64,000 bases of DNA from Parendozoicomonas verongulae. GTDB lineage: Bacteria; Pseudomonadota; Gammaproteobacteria; Pseudomonadales; Endozoicomonadaceae. The notes under the pieces are model-generated. The model was given only the letters and a program-made list of their open reading frames with translations, made no database searches and was not told the origin of the DNA. The translations under genes and the position numbers were made by a program. The DNA lies in the NCBI RefSeq assembly GCF_009711465.1, contig NZ_SMME01000872.1, forward strand, positions 21,536-85,535. The letters are read 5' to 3'. Below are positions 37,735 through 49,529 of the stretch, in pieces (within the stretch, counting starts at the first letter, position 1; each line of letters begins with the position of its first letter).

Positions 37735-38541
37735 TTACCCGTCAGCGTCCACCGAAAACCTGACCCGGTCTTTGATGCGCATCACAGTCAGACAACCTCC
37801 CCACACACAACCGGTATCAAGAGCTTCATATCCCGATTTGAAAACGCGGCCTTCCAAAGCTGCCCAGTGCCCAAATATCACTGTAGTCTTTTTTGAGTGT
37901 TTGTGGTTGTGAAGAAACCATGGTGCAAAACCGGAAGGCGGTGTATTGCCTTTGGAATCCAGTTCAAGCATGCCCTTGGCGTTGCAAAAACGCATGCGAG
38001 TAAAGTAGTTGGCAATGATGCGCAGACGATCAATGCCCTCCAGCTCTTTCGACCAGGTCGCAGGCTCGTTACCGTACATATTGTGGAAAAAGGCATCGCT
38101 GTCTGGCCCTTGAATGGCAGCCTCCAGCTCTGCGGCGTGCTTCAGACATTTCTTTTCACTCCAGATAGGAGGGATGCCAGCGTGAACCATAATGCAGGAT
38201 TTCTTTTCGCTGTAATGTACAAGAGGACGATGCTTGAGCCAGTGAAGCAGTTCGTCACGGTCGGGAGCGTTGAGAACATCTTCAATGGTATCATTGCGTT
38301 TAGGGTTGCGTGCACCCGCAGCAATGGCGAGCAGATGAAGATCGTGGTTGCCGAGAACAGCAATACACTGTTTTCCCAGACCTCTCAGGTAGCGGAGTGT
38401 GGCAAGGTTTTCGGGGCCACGGTTCACCAGGTCTCCGGCCACCCAGAGTTTGTCCTTGCTTTCGTCGAAGGACACCTTGTCCAGAAGCTTGCGAAGGGTG
38501 CTATAGCATCCCTGAATATCACCAACCGCGTATGTGGTCAT
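37735..38541 (-). CDS. apaH: Bis(5'-nucleosyl)-tetraphosphatase, symmetrical
   Basis: A 268-residue metallophosphatase that splits Ap4A into two ADP and also decaps Np4-capped RNA. The phosphoesterase motifs GDIQGCYSTL, GDLVNRGPENL and LGNHDLHLLA hold the metal ligands. It is last in the lptD-surA-pdxA-rsmA-apaG-apaH operon, 29 bases after apaG. Length is near the E. coli protein (280). Confidence 0.96.
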   Translation of the reverse strand: MTTYAVGDIQGCYSTLRKLLDKVSFDESKDKLWVAGDLVNRGPENLATLRYLRGLGKQCIAVLGNHDLHLLAIAAGARNPKRNDTIEDVLNAPDRDELLHWLKHRPLVHYSEKKSCIMVHAGIPPIWSEKKCLKHAAELEAAIQGPDSDAFFHNMYGNEPATWSKELEGIDRLRIIANYFTRMRFCNAKGMLELDSKGNTPPSGFAPWFLHNHKHSKKTTVIFGHWAALEGRVFKSGYEALDTGCVWGGCLTVMRIKDRVRFSVDADG

Positions 38542-38570
38542 TAAAATTCAAATTGTGAGATGAGAACGTA

Positions 38571-38948
38571 TTAGTTAATAGCAGCAGGAACCCGCAGGCT
38601 GAAAAGGGGGATGTGTGCATCAAAAAACTCCCCGGTATCTTCCAGCATTTGATAGGAACCGTGCATGCAGCCAACTGGTGTATCAAGAATACAGCCACTG
38701 CTGTAAGAGTAGCTGGAGCCGGGCAGGATATAGGGCTGCTGCCCAACAACACCATCGCCCTGAACCTCCTGCTGTTTCTGGTCACCATCAACGATGTACC
38801 AGTGTCGGGTTAGCAGCTTCGCGCCATAATCACCTTTGTTGGTAATTGTGATGTGGTAAGCAAAAGCAAATTGCTTTTTAGCAGCGTTGGAACGATCAGG
38901 CAGAAACTCGGTTTCTACCCGAACATCTATCAGGCGATGGCTTTCCAA
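38571..38948 (-). CDS. apaG: ApaG protein (Co2+/Mg2+ efflux-associated)
   Basis: A 125-residue single-domain ApaG protein with an immunoglobulin-like beta fold. The signature strands FAYHITITNKGDYGAKLLTRHW and GCMHGSYQM are present. ApaG has been linked to cobalt and magnesium resistance in Salmonella; its biochemical role is still unclear. It lies between rsmA (15 bases) and apaH in the conserved operon. Confidence 0.95.
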   Translation of the reverse strand: MESHRLIDVRVETEFLPDRSNAAKKQFAFAYHITITNKGDYGAKLLTRHWYIVDGDQKQQEVQGDGVVGQQPYILPGSSYSYSSGCILDTPVGCMHGSYQMLEDTGEFFDAHIPLFSLRVPAAIN

Positions 38949-38963
38949 GGGCAGCCCCTGTTG

Positions 38964-39794
38964 TCAGCTGTGTTTGTCAGCCAGATAATCGGCAATTTTC
39001 ACAAAGGACTCAAGAGGCAGACGCTCTGGACGCAGGCTTGGGTCAATATCCAGCTCAGAGAGCTCATCCCCGGTAATCAGCTGCTTAAGGCCATTACGAA
39101 TGGTTTTTCGACGCATAGCAAAAGCTGATTTCACCACGCGATCCAGTAAACGATGATCCTTACAGGGGTGGGGCAGCTCTTTATAAGGTGTCAGGCGCAC
39201 AATGGCAGAGTCCACCTTGGGGGGCGGGTTGAATGCACCAGGGCCAACGTGGAAAACGTAATCCACTTTGCAGAAATATTGCACCATTACGCTGAGGCGG
39301 CCGTAATTGTTCTCACCAGCACCAGCAGCCATGCGATCTACCACTTCCTTCTGCAGCATAAAGTGCATGTCTTCTACGATGTCGGCAAAGGACACCAGAT
39401 GGAAGATCAATGGTGTGGAAATGTTGTAGGGCAGGTTGCCGACAATGCGCAGCTGTTCATCACTTTCTCGAAGGCTGGCGAAGTCGAAGTTCAGAGCATC
39501 TGCTTCGTGAATGGTGAAGTTCTCGTTCAGACCAAACTGAAGTTTCAGGAACGGGATCAGGTCACGATCCAGCTCCACTACATCCATCTTCTGTGCGGTG
39601 GCCTGAAGCTGGTTGGTGAGGGCACCCTGACCCGGACCAATCTCTACAAGGTGATCGTTTGTGCGAGGGCCAATGGCTCGGATAATACGATCAATAACGC
39701 CCGGATCATGGAGGAAGTTCTGGCCAAAACGCTTTCGCGCTTTATGAGGAATGGCCGGTTTATCAATAGAAGTGCTGATAGTCGTGTTACTCAT
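38964..39794 (-). CDS. rsmA: 16S rRNA dimethyladenosine transferase (KsgA)
   Basis: A 276-residue SAM-dependent methyltransferase that dimethylates A1518 and A1519 of 16S rRNA late in small-subunit assembly. FGQNFLHD near the N-terminus, the SAM motif VEIGPGQGALT and the catalytic NLPYNIS are intact. It is 16 bases from pdxA within the operon. Loss causes kasugamycin resistance in E. coli. Confidence 0.97.
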   Translation of the reverse strand: MSNTTISTSIDKPAIPHKARKRFGQNFLHDPGVIDRIIRAIGPRTNDHLVEIGPGQGALTNQLQATAQKMDVVELDRDLIPFLKLQFGLNENFTIHEADALNFDFASLRESDEQLRIVGNLPYNISTPLIFHLVSFADIVEDMHFMLQKEVVDRMAAGAGENNYGRLSVMVQYFCKVDYVFHVGPGAFNPPPKVDSAIVRLTPYKELPHPCKDHRLLDRVVKSAFAMRRKTIRNGLKQLITGDELSELDIDPSLRPERLPLESFVKIADYLADKHS

Positions 39795-39810
39795 GGGTCA
39801 TAGAGTATGA

Positions 39811-40809
39811 TCAAGGCAACTGAGCGCTGATCATATCAAGGGCATAGACAATGGCAGTGTTCAGGCTACCTTCATGGGCCAGCCCGGTACCTGCGAGATC
39901 AAGGGCAGTTCCATGATCTACTGAAGTGCGGATTATAGGCAAACCGAGTGTGATATTCACGGCTTCTCCAAAACCTTTGAATTTCAGTACCGGCAAACCC
40001 TGATCGTGATACATAGCCAGTACGGCATCCGCGTGCTCCAGCCTGCCGGGGTTGAAAATAGTATCCGCAGGCAGTGGCTCAGAAAGGTTCATACCCTGTC
40101 CCCGCAGCCTGGCCAGTGCAGGTTCAATGATGTCAATCTCTTCCCGCCCTAAATGACCATCTTCACCTGCATGAGGGTTCAGGCCACACACCAGTATCCG
40201 GGGTTCTGAAATGCCAAATTTGGTTTTCAAATCAGTATGGAGAATCGTAATCACATCGTTCAGTAACTCACTGGTAATGGCCGCAGGTACCTGGGAAAGT
40301 GGCAGATGAGTGGTTGCCAGTGCAACTCGCAGCCCCTCTGTGGCCAGCATCATCACAACCTGCGGTGTATGGGTGAGTTCTGCGAGAAATTCCGTGTGGC
40401 CGGAAAAAGCAACACCACTCTCATTGATAACGCCTTTATGCACGGGAGCGGTCACCATGGCATCAAATAAACCATCTTCACAGCCTTTTGCAGCCATGGT
40501 GAGTATATCCAGTACATAGCTGGCATTGCGTGGATCCAGTTGTCCGGGAGTAACGTCCTGCTGCAGTTTACAGGGGTACACCAACAGCTCGTTCGACTTC
40601 GCTGGAACAGGAGATTTTTCCGGGCTGAATAGCTTTATGGAAACATCAAGGCTGAGCTGTTTAGCCCGGGCATGGAGAAGGTCAGGGTCGGCAATGACGA
40701 CGATCTCTGCTCTATGGCTATGGGTAGCCTGCATCAAGCAGAGATCGGGGCCAATACCGGCTGGCTCGCCAGAGGTGATAACGAGCCGTGGAATCCGGTT
40801 TTGTGACAT
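39811..40809 (-). CDS. pdxA: 4-hydroxythreonine-4-phosphate dehydrogenase
   Basis: A 332-residue NAD- and metal-dependent dehydrogenase of the DXP-dependent vitamin B6 route. Family markers are [13 protein letters not shown] at the N-terminus, [22 protein letters not shown] with a metal His, and [13 protein letters not shown]. It is 20 bases downstream of surA and 16 upstream of rsmA. The product condenses in PdxJ to pyridoxine phosphate; PLP is needed for, among others, BioA and TrpB-type enzymes. Confidence 0.97.
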   Translation of the reverse strand: MSQNRIPRLVITSGEPAGIGPDLCLMQATHSHRAEIVVIADPDLLHARAKQLSLDVSIKLFSPEKSPVPAKSNELLVYPCKLQQDVTPGQLDPRNASYVLDILTMAAKGCEDGLFDAMVTAPVHKGVINESGVAFSGHTEFLAELTHTPQVVMMLATEGLRVALATTHLPLSQVPAAITSELLNDVITILHTDLKTKFGISEPRILVCGLNPHAGEDGHLGREEIDIIEPALARLRGQGMNLSEPLPADTIFNPGRLEHADAVLAMYHDQGLPVLKFKGFGEAVNITLGLPIIRTSVDHGTALDLAGTGLAHEGSLNTAIVYALDMISAQLP

Positions 40810-40829
40810 ACGGGGTGTAGTTTTGAGCG

Positions 40830-42134
40830 TTAGAGTTTAATTTCTACGTAAGCCTGATCGCGCAGTTCGCGTAGCCAGACCTGAAGTTCTTCCTGAAACT
40901 TGCGCTGGCCAAGAATCTCACGAATCTGTGCGGCGCGTACTTTATCGCTGATATCTTCTTTGCGCTTACCTTCTACCTCAAGAATATGCCAGCCGAAGCG
41001 GCTCTTGAAGGGCTCACTAACCACATTCAGTGACGATGACAGCATCTTCTCGCGGAAGGCTGGAACCATATCCTGTGGGTTTGACCATCCCAGCTCTCCA
41101 CCGTTCAGGGCCGATCCCGTGTCATCAGAGTAGGCCTTGGCCAGCTCGGCAAAATCTGCACCTTTCTCGAGACGGCTGTAAAGGTTACGGGCCAGCTCCT
41201 GGGCCTCCAGATCGCTGCGCACTTCATTGGGCTTGATCAGAATATGACGGGCTTTCACCTGCTCCTGTAGAGTTTGCTCATTACCACGGGTATCTGTCAG
41301 CTTGATAATGTGGAATCCGCTGGGGTTACGGATAGGGCGGGACACTTCACCCTTCTTCAGGTCAACGGCTACTTCGGCAAACAGGGTGGGGAGCTGATCG
41401 GCTTTTCTCCAGCCGATGTCGCCACCCTCCAGCGCATTCTGGCTCTGGGATTGGGAGACGGCTGTCTGGGCGAAGTCAGCTCCGTTTTTCAGCTGCTCAT
41501 AAATGCTTTCGGCCTTTTTACGGGCTTTGGCAATCTGATCAGGCGTTGCACCTTCTGGCAGAGATACAAGAATGTGGCCAAGACGGTACTCAATAGCCAA
41601 CTGCTGACGACCCTCTTCGGACTTACGGAAGTTTTCCACCTCCCGGTCGGTCACATGAATACGCTCCATCACCCGGCGCTGGCGCACACGGTTGATAAGC
41701 ATTTCACGACGAATCTGCTCACGGGCATCACTGTAAGACAGGCCATCCTGAGCCAGTGCCTCACGGAACTGATCAAGGCTCATGCCGTTACGGCCAGCAA
41801 TGCTGCGAATGGCATCGTTCAGGGAGGCATCGTCGATACGAGAGCCTGCGCGGTCGGCAATCTGCAGCTGCAGGTCTTCGATAATCAATCGCTCCAATAC
41901 CTGCTGTTTGAGCACATTCTCAGGGGGCAGTGCGGTGTTGCGCTCCTGGATCTGGCGACGAACTGTTTCCAGTCGGCTGTTCAACTCGCTTTCCATGATG
42001 ACATCGTTATCCACAACCGCGACAACTCTGTCCAGAGGAACAACCTTGGCCACTGCTACGTTGGCAACGGCAGATAAGCCTGCCACCGCCAGAGTGGCGG
42101 ATAGCAGGGCGTTTCGAATGCTTTTCATTGTCAT
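40830..42134 (-). CDS. surA: Periplasmic outer-membrane-protein chaperone SurA
   Basis: A 434-residue periplasmic chaperone with an N-terminal signal peptide ([20 protein letters not shown]), a chaperone domain starting [16 protein letters not shown], and two parvulin-type PPIase domains ([26 protein letters not shown]). It delivers beta-barrel proteins, including LptD, to the BAM complex. It lies 13 bases downstream of lptD, its own client, in the conserved operon. Confidence 0.97.
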   Translation of the reverse strand: MTMKSIRNALLSATLAVAGLSAVANVAVAKVVPLDRVVAVVDNDVIMESELNSRLETVRRQIQERNTALPPENVLKQQVLERLIIEDLQLQIADRAGSRIDDASLNDAIRSIAGRNGMSLDQFREALAQDGLSYSDAREQIRREMLINRVRQRRVMERIHVTDREVENFRKSEEGRQQLAIEYRLGHILVSLPEGATPDQIAKARKKAESIYEQLKNGADFAQTAVSQSQSQNALEGGDIGWRKADQLPTLFAEVAVDLKKGEVSRPIRNPSGFHIIKLTDTRGNEQTLQEQVKARHILIKPNEVRSDLEAQELARNLYSRLEKGADFAELAKAYSDDTGSALNGGELGWSNPQDMVPAFREKMLSSSLNVVSEPFKSRFGWHILEVEGKRKEDISDKVRAAQIREILGQRKFQEELQVWLRELRDQAYVEIKL

Positions 42135-42147
42135 AACGTAACTTATA

Positions 42148-45117
42148 TCAGTCCTTACGGCTGCTGTATCCGGTAATTTCGTTCAGGAAGGCACCAACCC
42201 GACTACTGGTAATGTTGCCCAGACCTTTGAGTACAAACTCAAAGAAGATACCTTTATCTGTTTCAGCGGTATCAATGTCTTTGGTTGGATCAATCCAGTT
42301 ACGATACATCACTCGAATCATATAACAGCAGGATTCCTGTTCAAAACCAAACGATCTTTCCATATTGCGTTTGTTAGTCAGGTCGTGGGTGTAACGGCCC
42401 AGCACGCTCCACTGTGGAGTGAGTGGCCATACGGCACTGAAATCGACTTCTTCCAGGTTGCCGGAGGTATAGACCGGCTTACCGTTAACGATTTTATTAT
42501 TGCCTTTGTTCGCCCCTGAGCTTTCTTTCACTGTCCGGTCAACCTGATCCCGGTAACGGTAACGGGCATTGAACACGCTGCCGGCCTTTGGCAGATACTG
42601 CATGCCAATTGCGTACTCTGAGTTATGCCCTGCATTGGTGTTATACATCCAGTCCTGAGTCAGTCTCAGGTCGCGACGGATATTCCACACCAGCTGGGTA
42701 GCCAGTGGTGATGTTGAGGCTTTGTTGGCATCAACTTTTCGCTGGTTGGTTTCAGTCAGATTCGTGTCATTGTTTTTGTTGTTATCGTTAAGTGTTGCAT
42801 CAATAAATAGTTTGCGATCCTGGAAATAGAAAATCTGGCCAATACCGAACTTGAAACGCTCGTAGCCATTGTCTTCCAGGAAGCGGCTGGTAATACCGAG
42901 AGCCAGCTGATTGGTATCACCGATACGATCCGGCCCGGAGAAGCGGTCATTTCTCCACAGGGAGCTGTAACTGAAAGAGCTTTCGCTGGAGTCAAAGTTA
43001 GGGTTGAGATCCTGATCTTTGATATGCGGGGTGTAAACATACTTGGCCCGAGGTTCCAGAGTCTGGGTGAACTTCATGTTGCCAAAGCTGGCTGGGCGGT
43101 CGAAGAACAGGCCGCTGTCGAGATAGTACGTTGCACCCGCAGTGGATGGTTTCTGAAGGTCGCTGTCGCTATAGCCAAAGTCTTTAAAGGGTTTTTGGTC
43201 AACGTAGATTGAGTTGGCATCAACACGGTCCAGATCGTAATTCACAGTGCGAAGTTGAACACCGGGTTCTACAAAGGAGTAGATGTTCTGAAAGCGGTAC
43301 TTCACGGTGGAATCCGTATTCAGGCGCTGACCAATAGCATGGGTTGTGTTCTTGCTTGTCGGCTCACCCCATAAACCGCGGTAAACATCTTCTCCGGGAA
43401 CTGTTGTGACCAGTTGCTGTTTCTGATACTTCCAGTCCTTATCCCGCTGGAAGTCGGTATAACCCACGGCGTAATCAAAGCCAAAACCAGAGCCGATATC
43501 CCAGGCGCCAGTCAGGTCGAAGTCGATATCTTTGTTGTAAGGGTCATCAGCATCCTGAGTCATATTCTCCAGCTGCTGGGTGCCAAGGCTGACTTTCCAC
43601 TGATTAGAGCTTTGCCCTCCACCCTCGTAAGTCGTGTAAATCTCTTTTTTCAGCGGGCTGATGGAGTCAACATTCAGGGCTGTACCGAAATCATCGAAAT
43701 ACTCACGGTCACTGGTATCGGTGTAGTTGACCCTGTAGCTCCAGTTGCTGGTGAGGTTCTGCTCATGGAGCAGGTTGACCATCCAGCGGTTCTGGTCGTA
43801 ATTCAGGTTTTTGTCTTCAACCTGGTCGGCAGTGGTGTAGGCTCCGCCCAGTTCACCTTTTGCTGATGGGGTCAGGTAACGGAACTCGGATTCCACCAGT
43901 GCGCCACGGTTTGTCATCACCCGGGGGGTGATGGTGGCATCCATATTCGGAGCAATATTCCAGTAAATGGGCTGGGTATAATCAAAACCATTGCCGTCGG
44001 TGCCAGAGTCCCAGGCAAAGGAGGGGAACAGCAGGCCGGACTTGCGGCGATCATCGAGAGGGAAGCTGATCCATGGTGTGTAAAACACCGGCAGGTTCCA
44101 CAGATCCAGCGTGGCGTTGGTGGCTGTGCCAAATCCGCTGGTTGGGTTTAGCTCAACTTTTCCCGCATCCAGCTTCCAGACGCAACTACCGGGTTTACAG
44201 GTGGTGTAGGTGGCTTTGTCCAGATCAATAATGCCACTTTCACGACGGGTAATGCTTTGAGCCTTACCCCGGCTGCCAGCATCATGGAAAACATATTTGG
44301 CATTGGTGACTTCCGCTCGTCCGCTGTCCATATTCACATCGGCACGATCACCCACCATCAGTATATTGGGTTCGCGAATAACAACATTGCCAATGAAGTT
44401 GGATTCGCTGGTGTTACGGTCCATATTGGCGACATCACTTTCAATCTGGCGATAGCCCTGACGAACAACCACATTGCCGGTCAGTGTACCCTGGCCGGTT
44501 TCCAGATAAGTGGACTCATCTGCCTCCGCGAAAATCGGTGCGTCGGAGGGATCGCCTTTGAAATCAATGCCGGGGCGATAAGGCTCCACATAGCCGCCTT
44601 CACACATCAGCGCGCTGCGTGTGGTCTGTCTGGCTGCGGGAAGCTGGTTCAGGGGGCGCCAGTCCAGAGTAGCAAAGGCGCTGGCTACGGACGTGGATTG
44701 TTCGGAGCCTGCCGCTGTAGGACTAACGGGCAGAGCGGAGACCTCCGCATTAGCTGGTGCTGTCAGGGCTGTAACCGCCAGAGCGCTGTCTGCACGGCTG
44801 GTCTGACCTTCAACAACCACTGGAATGTCAGGTGCTTTTTTCAGCGCAGGTGTAACAGGGGCGCGTTTGGCGAATGGTATAGGGCCTGCCTTTCTGGGGG
44901 CAATATTACATTGCCAGCCATTCCCCGCTGTATTCTGCTGACACAGCCATTGGGTGTCCTGTGTGAGCTCTGTATTCGCCGCTGCTGGTAGTACAGGCAA
45001 ACTGGCAAGCAGACCTGTGGTGATAACCAGAGGGAGTTTGTTTCTCAAGATAAAGATGTTTTTTGCCATCGGTTTGAATCCGGCCTTCCCGTCGGCTTCT
45101 GTTGGTGACTCCATCAT
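42148..45117 (-). CDS. lptD: LPS-assembly outer-membrane protein LptD
   Basis: A large outer-membrane beta barrel (up to 989 residues; E. coli has 784) that with LptE inserts lipopolysaccharide in the outer leaflet. A signal peptide follows MAKNIFILRNK. A long Pro/Ala-rich stretch precedes the OstA/LptA-like domain (about 180-330), and the barrel follows. Cys residues include CKPGSC and the adjacent pair in ESCCYMIRV, equivalent to the disulfide-forming pair of E. coli LptD. ATG at 45117 or 45114 and the internal ATG at 45069 are all possible starts; the last puts the signal peptide at the N-terminus. It is first in the operon and divergent from amgK. Confidence 0.96.
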   Translation of the reverse strand: MMESPTEADGKAGFKPMAKNIFILRNKLPLVITTGLLASLPVLPAAANTELTQDTQWLCQQNTAGNGWQCNIAPRKAGPIPFAKRAPVTPALKKAPDIPVVVEGQTSRADSALAVTALTAPANAEVSALPVSPTAAGSEQSTSVASAFATLDWRPLNQLPAARQTTRSALMCEGGYVEPYRPGIDFKGDPSDAPIFAEADESTYLETGQGTLTGNVVVRQGYRQIESDVANMDRNTSESNFIGNVVIREPNILMVGDRADVNMDSGRAEVTNAKYVFHDAGSRGKAQSITRRESGIIDLDKATYTTCKPGSCVWKLDAGKVELNPTSGFGTATNATLDLWNLPVFYTPWISFPLDDRRKSGLLFPSFAWDSGTDGNGFDYTQPIYWNIAPNMDATITPRVMTNRGALVESEFRYLTPSAKGELGGAYTTADQVEDKNLNYDQNRWMVNLLHEQNLTSNWSYRVNYTDTSDREYFDDFGTALNVDSISPLKKEIYTTYEGGGQSSNQWKVSLGTQQLENMTQDADDPYNKDIDFDLTGAWDIGSGFGFDYAVGYTDFQRDKDWKYQKQQLVTTVPGEDVYRGLWGEPTSKNTTHAIGQRLNTDSTVKYRFQNIYSFVEPGVQLRTVNYDLDRVDANSIYVDQKPFKDFGYSDSDLQKPSTAGATYYLDSGLFFDRPASFGNMKFTQTLEPRAKYVYTPHIKDQDLNPNFDSSESSFSYSSLWRNDRFSGPDRIGDTNQLALGITSRFLEDNGYERFKFGIGQIFYFQDRKLFIDATLNDNNKNNDTNLTETNQRKVDANKASTSPLATQLVWNIRRDLRLTQDWMYNTNAGHNSEYAIGMQYLPKAGSVFNARYRYRDQVDRTVKESSGANKGNNKIVNGKPVYTSGNLEEVDFSAVWPLTPQWSVLGRYTHDLTNKRNMERSFGFEQESCCYMIRVMYRNWIDPTKDIDTAETDKGIFFEFVLKGLGNITSSRVGAFLNEITGYSSRKD

Positions 45118-45397
45118 ATCTGGCGAGATTCCCCTTGCGCGTACAGACGGTACGTATACGCGCTAAGGTTACTCCTGATCTCGTGCCATCCAATGTCAGG
45201 CGGTGCACCTGAGTATGAGTCGTGACCCGTCAAAAAAGGAGCATGATACTGCAATACTCGGGTTCATCACAGAGCATGAAGAAAGCCTCATACTTATCAG
45301 CGAGTGTGTTGTACCATATCTGAAAGCCCCAGCAGGCTCTGATGCTGGTATAAGCTAGTCGAAATCTCGTTAAATGCCGGAAGGAATCTGTTCATTC

Positions 45398-47178
<1,781 letters not shown>

Positions 47179-47193
47179 GAGATCAATAATTTT

Positions 47194-48006
47194 ATGTGGT
47201 TCAGAACAGTTTTATTTGGTTTTCTCGGCATGATGTTTGGCGGGCCCTTTGGTGCAATTATGGGCGCGCTGCTGGGGGCATGGCTCGATAATCAAAGTAA
47301 GCGTCCCCGCATGGTGTATGGCCGCCAGCGCCAGACGCAAACTCAAACCGCCTTCTTTGAAGCCACCTTTCTGGTAATGGGCAAGCTGGCCAAGGCTGAT
47401 GGTCGTGTGAAAGAAGAAGAGATTCAGTTGGCGACTGCGCTGATGAATCAGATGCGCCTCAGCCCGGAACAACGCCAGCAGGCGATTCGCCTGTTCAACC
47501 AAGGCAAGAGCGGAGCAGATATTGGTCGGGTACTGACCAATTTTCGTCAGAGTGCCGGTGGCAGCCTGATTCAGATGTTTCTGGAAATTCAGTTGCAGGC
47601 GGCGTTTGCGGATGGTGAAATCAGTCCGGCAGAAATGGATATCCTTCACGAAGCCTGTCACTGGCTGGGTGTGAATAAAATGGCCTTTGACATGCTGTTC
47701 CAGCGTTTTCAGGCACAGCGGGCATTTTATTCTCACCATGCTGGTGGTGGATATCAGCAGGGTAGCTGGCAGGGGCGCTCCTCTGCCGATGAACTGAAAA
47801 AAGCCTATGCAACGCTGGGTGTAAGCAGTGATGCCAGCGACAGGGATGTGAAACGGGCATGGCGCAAGTTGATGAGTGAGCATCACCCCGACAAGCTGGT
47901 GTCCAAAGGCTTGCCGGAAGAGATGATGGAAGTAGCGAAGAAGAAGACGCAGGAAATTCAGGCGGCTTATGATTTGATTCAAAAGCACCGTAAACAGAGT
48001 TCTTGA
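47194..48006 (+). CDS. djlA: DnaJ-like membrane co-chaperone DjlA
   Basis: A 270-residue type III J-protein anchored by one N-terminal glycine-rich membrane helix (LFGFLGMMFGGPFGAIMGALLGAWL). A TerB-like acidic helical domain fills about 55-175. The C-terminal J domain is at about 200-268 with HHPDK (HPD motif). DjlA stimulates DnaK at the inner membrane and affects envelope stress responses and colanic acid synthesis in E. coli. It lies 15 bases after murU, likely cotranscribed. Confidence 0.93.
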   Translation: MWFRTVLFGFLGMMFGGPFGAIMGALLGAWLDNQSKRPRMVYGRQRQTQTQTAFFEATFLVMGKLAKADGRVKEEEIQLATALMNQMRLSPEQRQQAIRLFNQGKSGADIGRVLTNFRQSAGGSLIQMFLEIQLQAAFADGEISPAEMDILHEACHWLGVNKMAFDMLFQRFQAQRAFYSHHAGGGYQQGSWQGRSSADELKKAYATLGVSSDASDRDVKRAWRKLMSEHHPDKLVSKGLPEEMMEVAKKKTQEIQAAYDLIQKHRKQSS

Positions 48007-48125
48007 TCGCTGTCGTTCAATCAGGCTGGCTCAGGCAAATAACGGTTGATGTTATGTTTGTGACTGGCTAGTCTGATTTCGTTTTGTACGTGTATCATAA
48101 CAACTCATAAAAAAGCGTTCAGATC

Positions 48126-49508
48126 ATGCAAACCAGCAGCAGAGAGTCTATCGAGTTTTACGTACGCCGAGGATTCTGGGGCGAGGAATCCCTGGAAAGC
48201 CTGTTCCGACGGACTGTAGCTATTCACCCTGGGCGCCTTGCGCTGGTTGACCCTCCCGACCGTGAAAGCTTTAGCGACCTGCCGCCACGCCAGCTCACCT
48301 ACAGTGATCTTTTCTCTGCTGTTCGCGATGTCAGTGCCCGCCTCCTGGCAGCAGGGTTGAAGAAAGATCAGGTAGTTGTGACTCAACTTCCCAATACCGT
48401 TGAAACCGTTGTACTGTATCTGGCTGTTGCTCGTATTGGTGCACTGTTGTGTCCCATGTCTGTGGATCAAAGTACGGCGAGTCTGGCGGAAGTGTCTTTG
48501 CAGCTGGAGCCGGTGATGTATGTGGGGTGTCGTTATCGTCACCGGGACCTCCTGAAGCAGGCGCGTACGTGGCTGCCGGAATCCTGTCAGTTTGCCAGCT
48601 TCTCACCATCTGCAGTGGGGGATATTTTAAACCTGTCGTTGGAATCGCCGGCTACCCCTGAGGAAATTCGCCACCTCGGGACGATTATGGATTCTATGCC
48701 AGTGTCGCCTAATGAGGTGTTTACCCTGACATGGAAGCGCCACACGGACAGACACCCCGCTATACCCAGAACCCACAATCAATGGTTTGCCCTGGCCTCA
48801 TTTGTTTATGAGGGGGCAGGGTTGCGTAATGGGGATTCACTACTGTGTTCGTTTTCCCTTTCGGAAGTGTCGGGCATTGGTGCGTTTCTCTATAACTGGC
48901 TGATGGCTGGTGCGCGACTGGTGCTGAACCAGACGGGCGAGCCTGAGGTTCTCAAAAAGCAGCTGGAACAGAATCGTATTACCTGTGCAGGCGTGCCTCC
49001 GGCACAGCTGGTGGCTGTACAGGAGTTACTGGATAGCATGGGTAAGCCTTGCTCATTGCGTACAGTGATTTCCGGCTTTTCCTCTATGGATACTGGCATT
49101 GCCCAGAAAATTGCCAGTTCTGGAAAAGTCGCTGTCCTGAATTGCTACAGCACCAGTGAAGGCGCCAGCCTTATGGCGACACCGGCCGATCGTTGCGACC
49201 AGTGGGAAGAGCATCTGTTTCCCCGTTTTGATGAACAGGTGGATGGCTGGAACAGCCGTATGTCCCGCATGGTACGTACTCGTTTGGTAGCGGGTGATGC
49301 GCAGGAAATTACCGAACCGGGCACTCCCGGGGAGTTGTTTGTGAAAGGCCCTTCGCTGTTCGATCGTTACTATCCCAGTGAACCAGAAGGTGAGAGCGAA
49401 GAACCTTGCTACAAAGATGGTTATCAGGGAACGGGAGACTTGTTCGTCATTGATGAACAGAACCCCCGTTTTTATCGGTTTGTAGGGCGGGTGGAAGAGC
49501 CGTCCTGA
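48126..49508 (+). CDS. Truncated, motif-degenerate AMP-binding (adenylation-domain) protein
   Basis: A 460-residue member of the ANL superfamily (acyl-CoA synthetase/DHB-AMP ligase-like). Parts of the large domain are recognisable: LTYSDL, the A3-adjacent IPRTHN, NCYSTSEG (A5) and QGTGDLF (A7) with the final FVGR hinge. The phosphate loop, normally T[SG]GTTGxPK, reads TWKRHTDRHPA, so its Gly and Lys residues are lost. The protein stops right after the hinge (GRVEEPS), so the C-terminal lid domain with the catalytic Lys is absent. It may be inactive or repurposed for binding; a decaying gene is equally likely. It is convergent with tesA, beside an 11-C tract. Confidence 0.7.
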   Translation: MQTSSRESIEFYVRRGFWGEESLESLFRRTVAIHPGRLALVDPPDRESFSDLPPRQLTYSDLFSAVRDVSARLLAAGLKKDQVVVTQLPNTVETVVLYLAVARIGALLCPMSVDQSTASLAEVSLQLEPVMYVGCRYRHRDLLKQARTWLPESCQFASFSPSAVGDILNLSLESPATPEEIRHLGTIMDSMPVSPNEVFTLTWKRHTDRHPAIPRTHNQWFALASFVYEGAGLRNGDSLLCSFSLSEVSGIGAFLYNWLMAGARLVLNQTGEPEVLKKQLEQNRITCAGVPPAQLVAVQELLDSMGKPCSLRTVISGFSSMDTGIAQKIASSGKVAVLNCYSTSEGASLMATPADRCDQWEEHLFPRFDEQVDGWNSRMSRMVRTRLVAGDAQEITEPGTPGELFVKGPSLFDRYYPSEPEGESEEPCYKDGYQGTGDLFVIDEQNPRFYRFVGRVEEPS

Positions 49509-49518
49509 TTTGACCCCT

Positions 49519-49529
49519 CCCCCCCCCCC
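49519..49529 (+). repeat. Homopolymeric C11 tract
   Basis: Eleven consecutive C between the convergent stops of the adenylation-like gene and tesA; the last C is part of the tesA stop codon. Such tracts slip easily during replication. Length changes here would not alter either reading frame as annotated, so any effect would be on the 3' ends of the transcripts. Confidence 0.9.
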
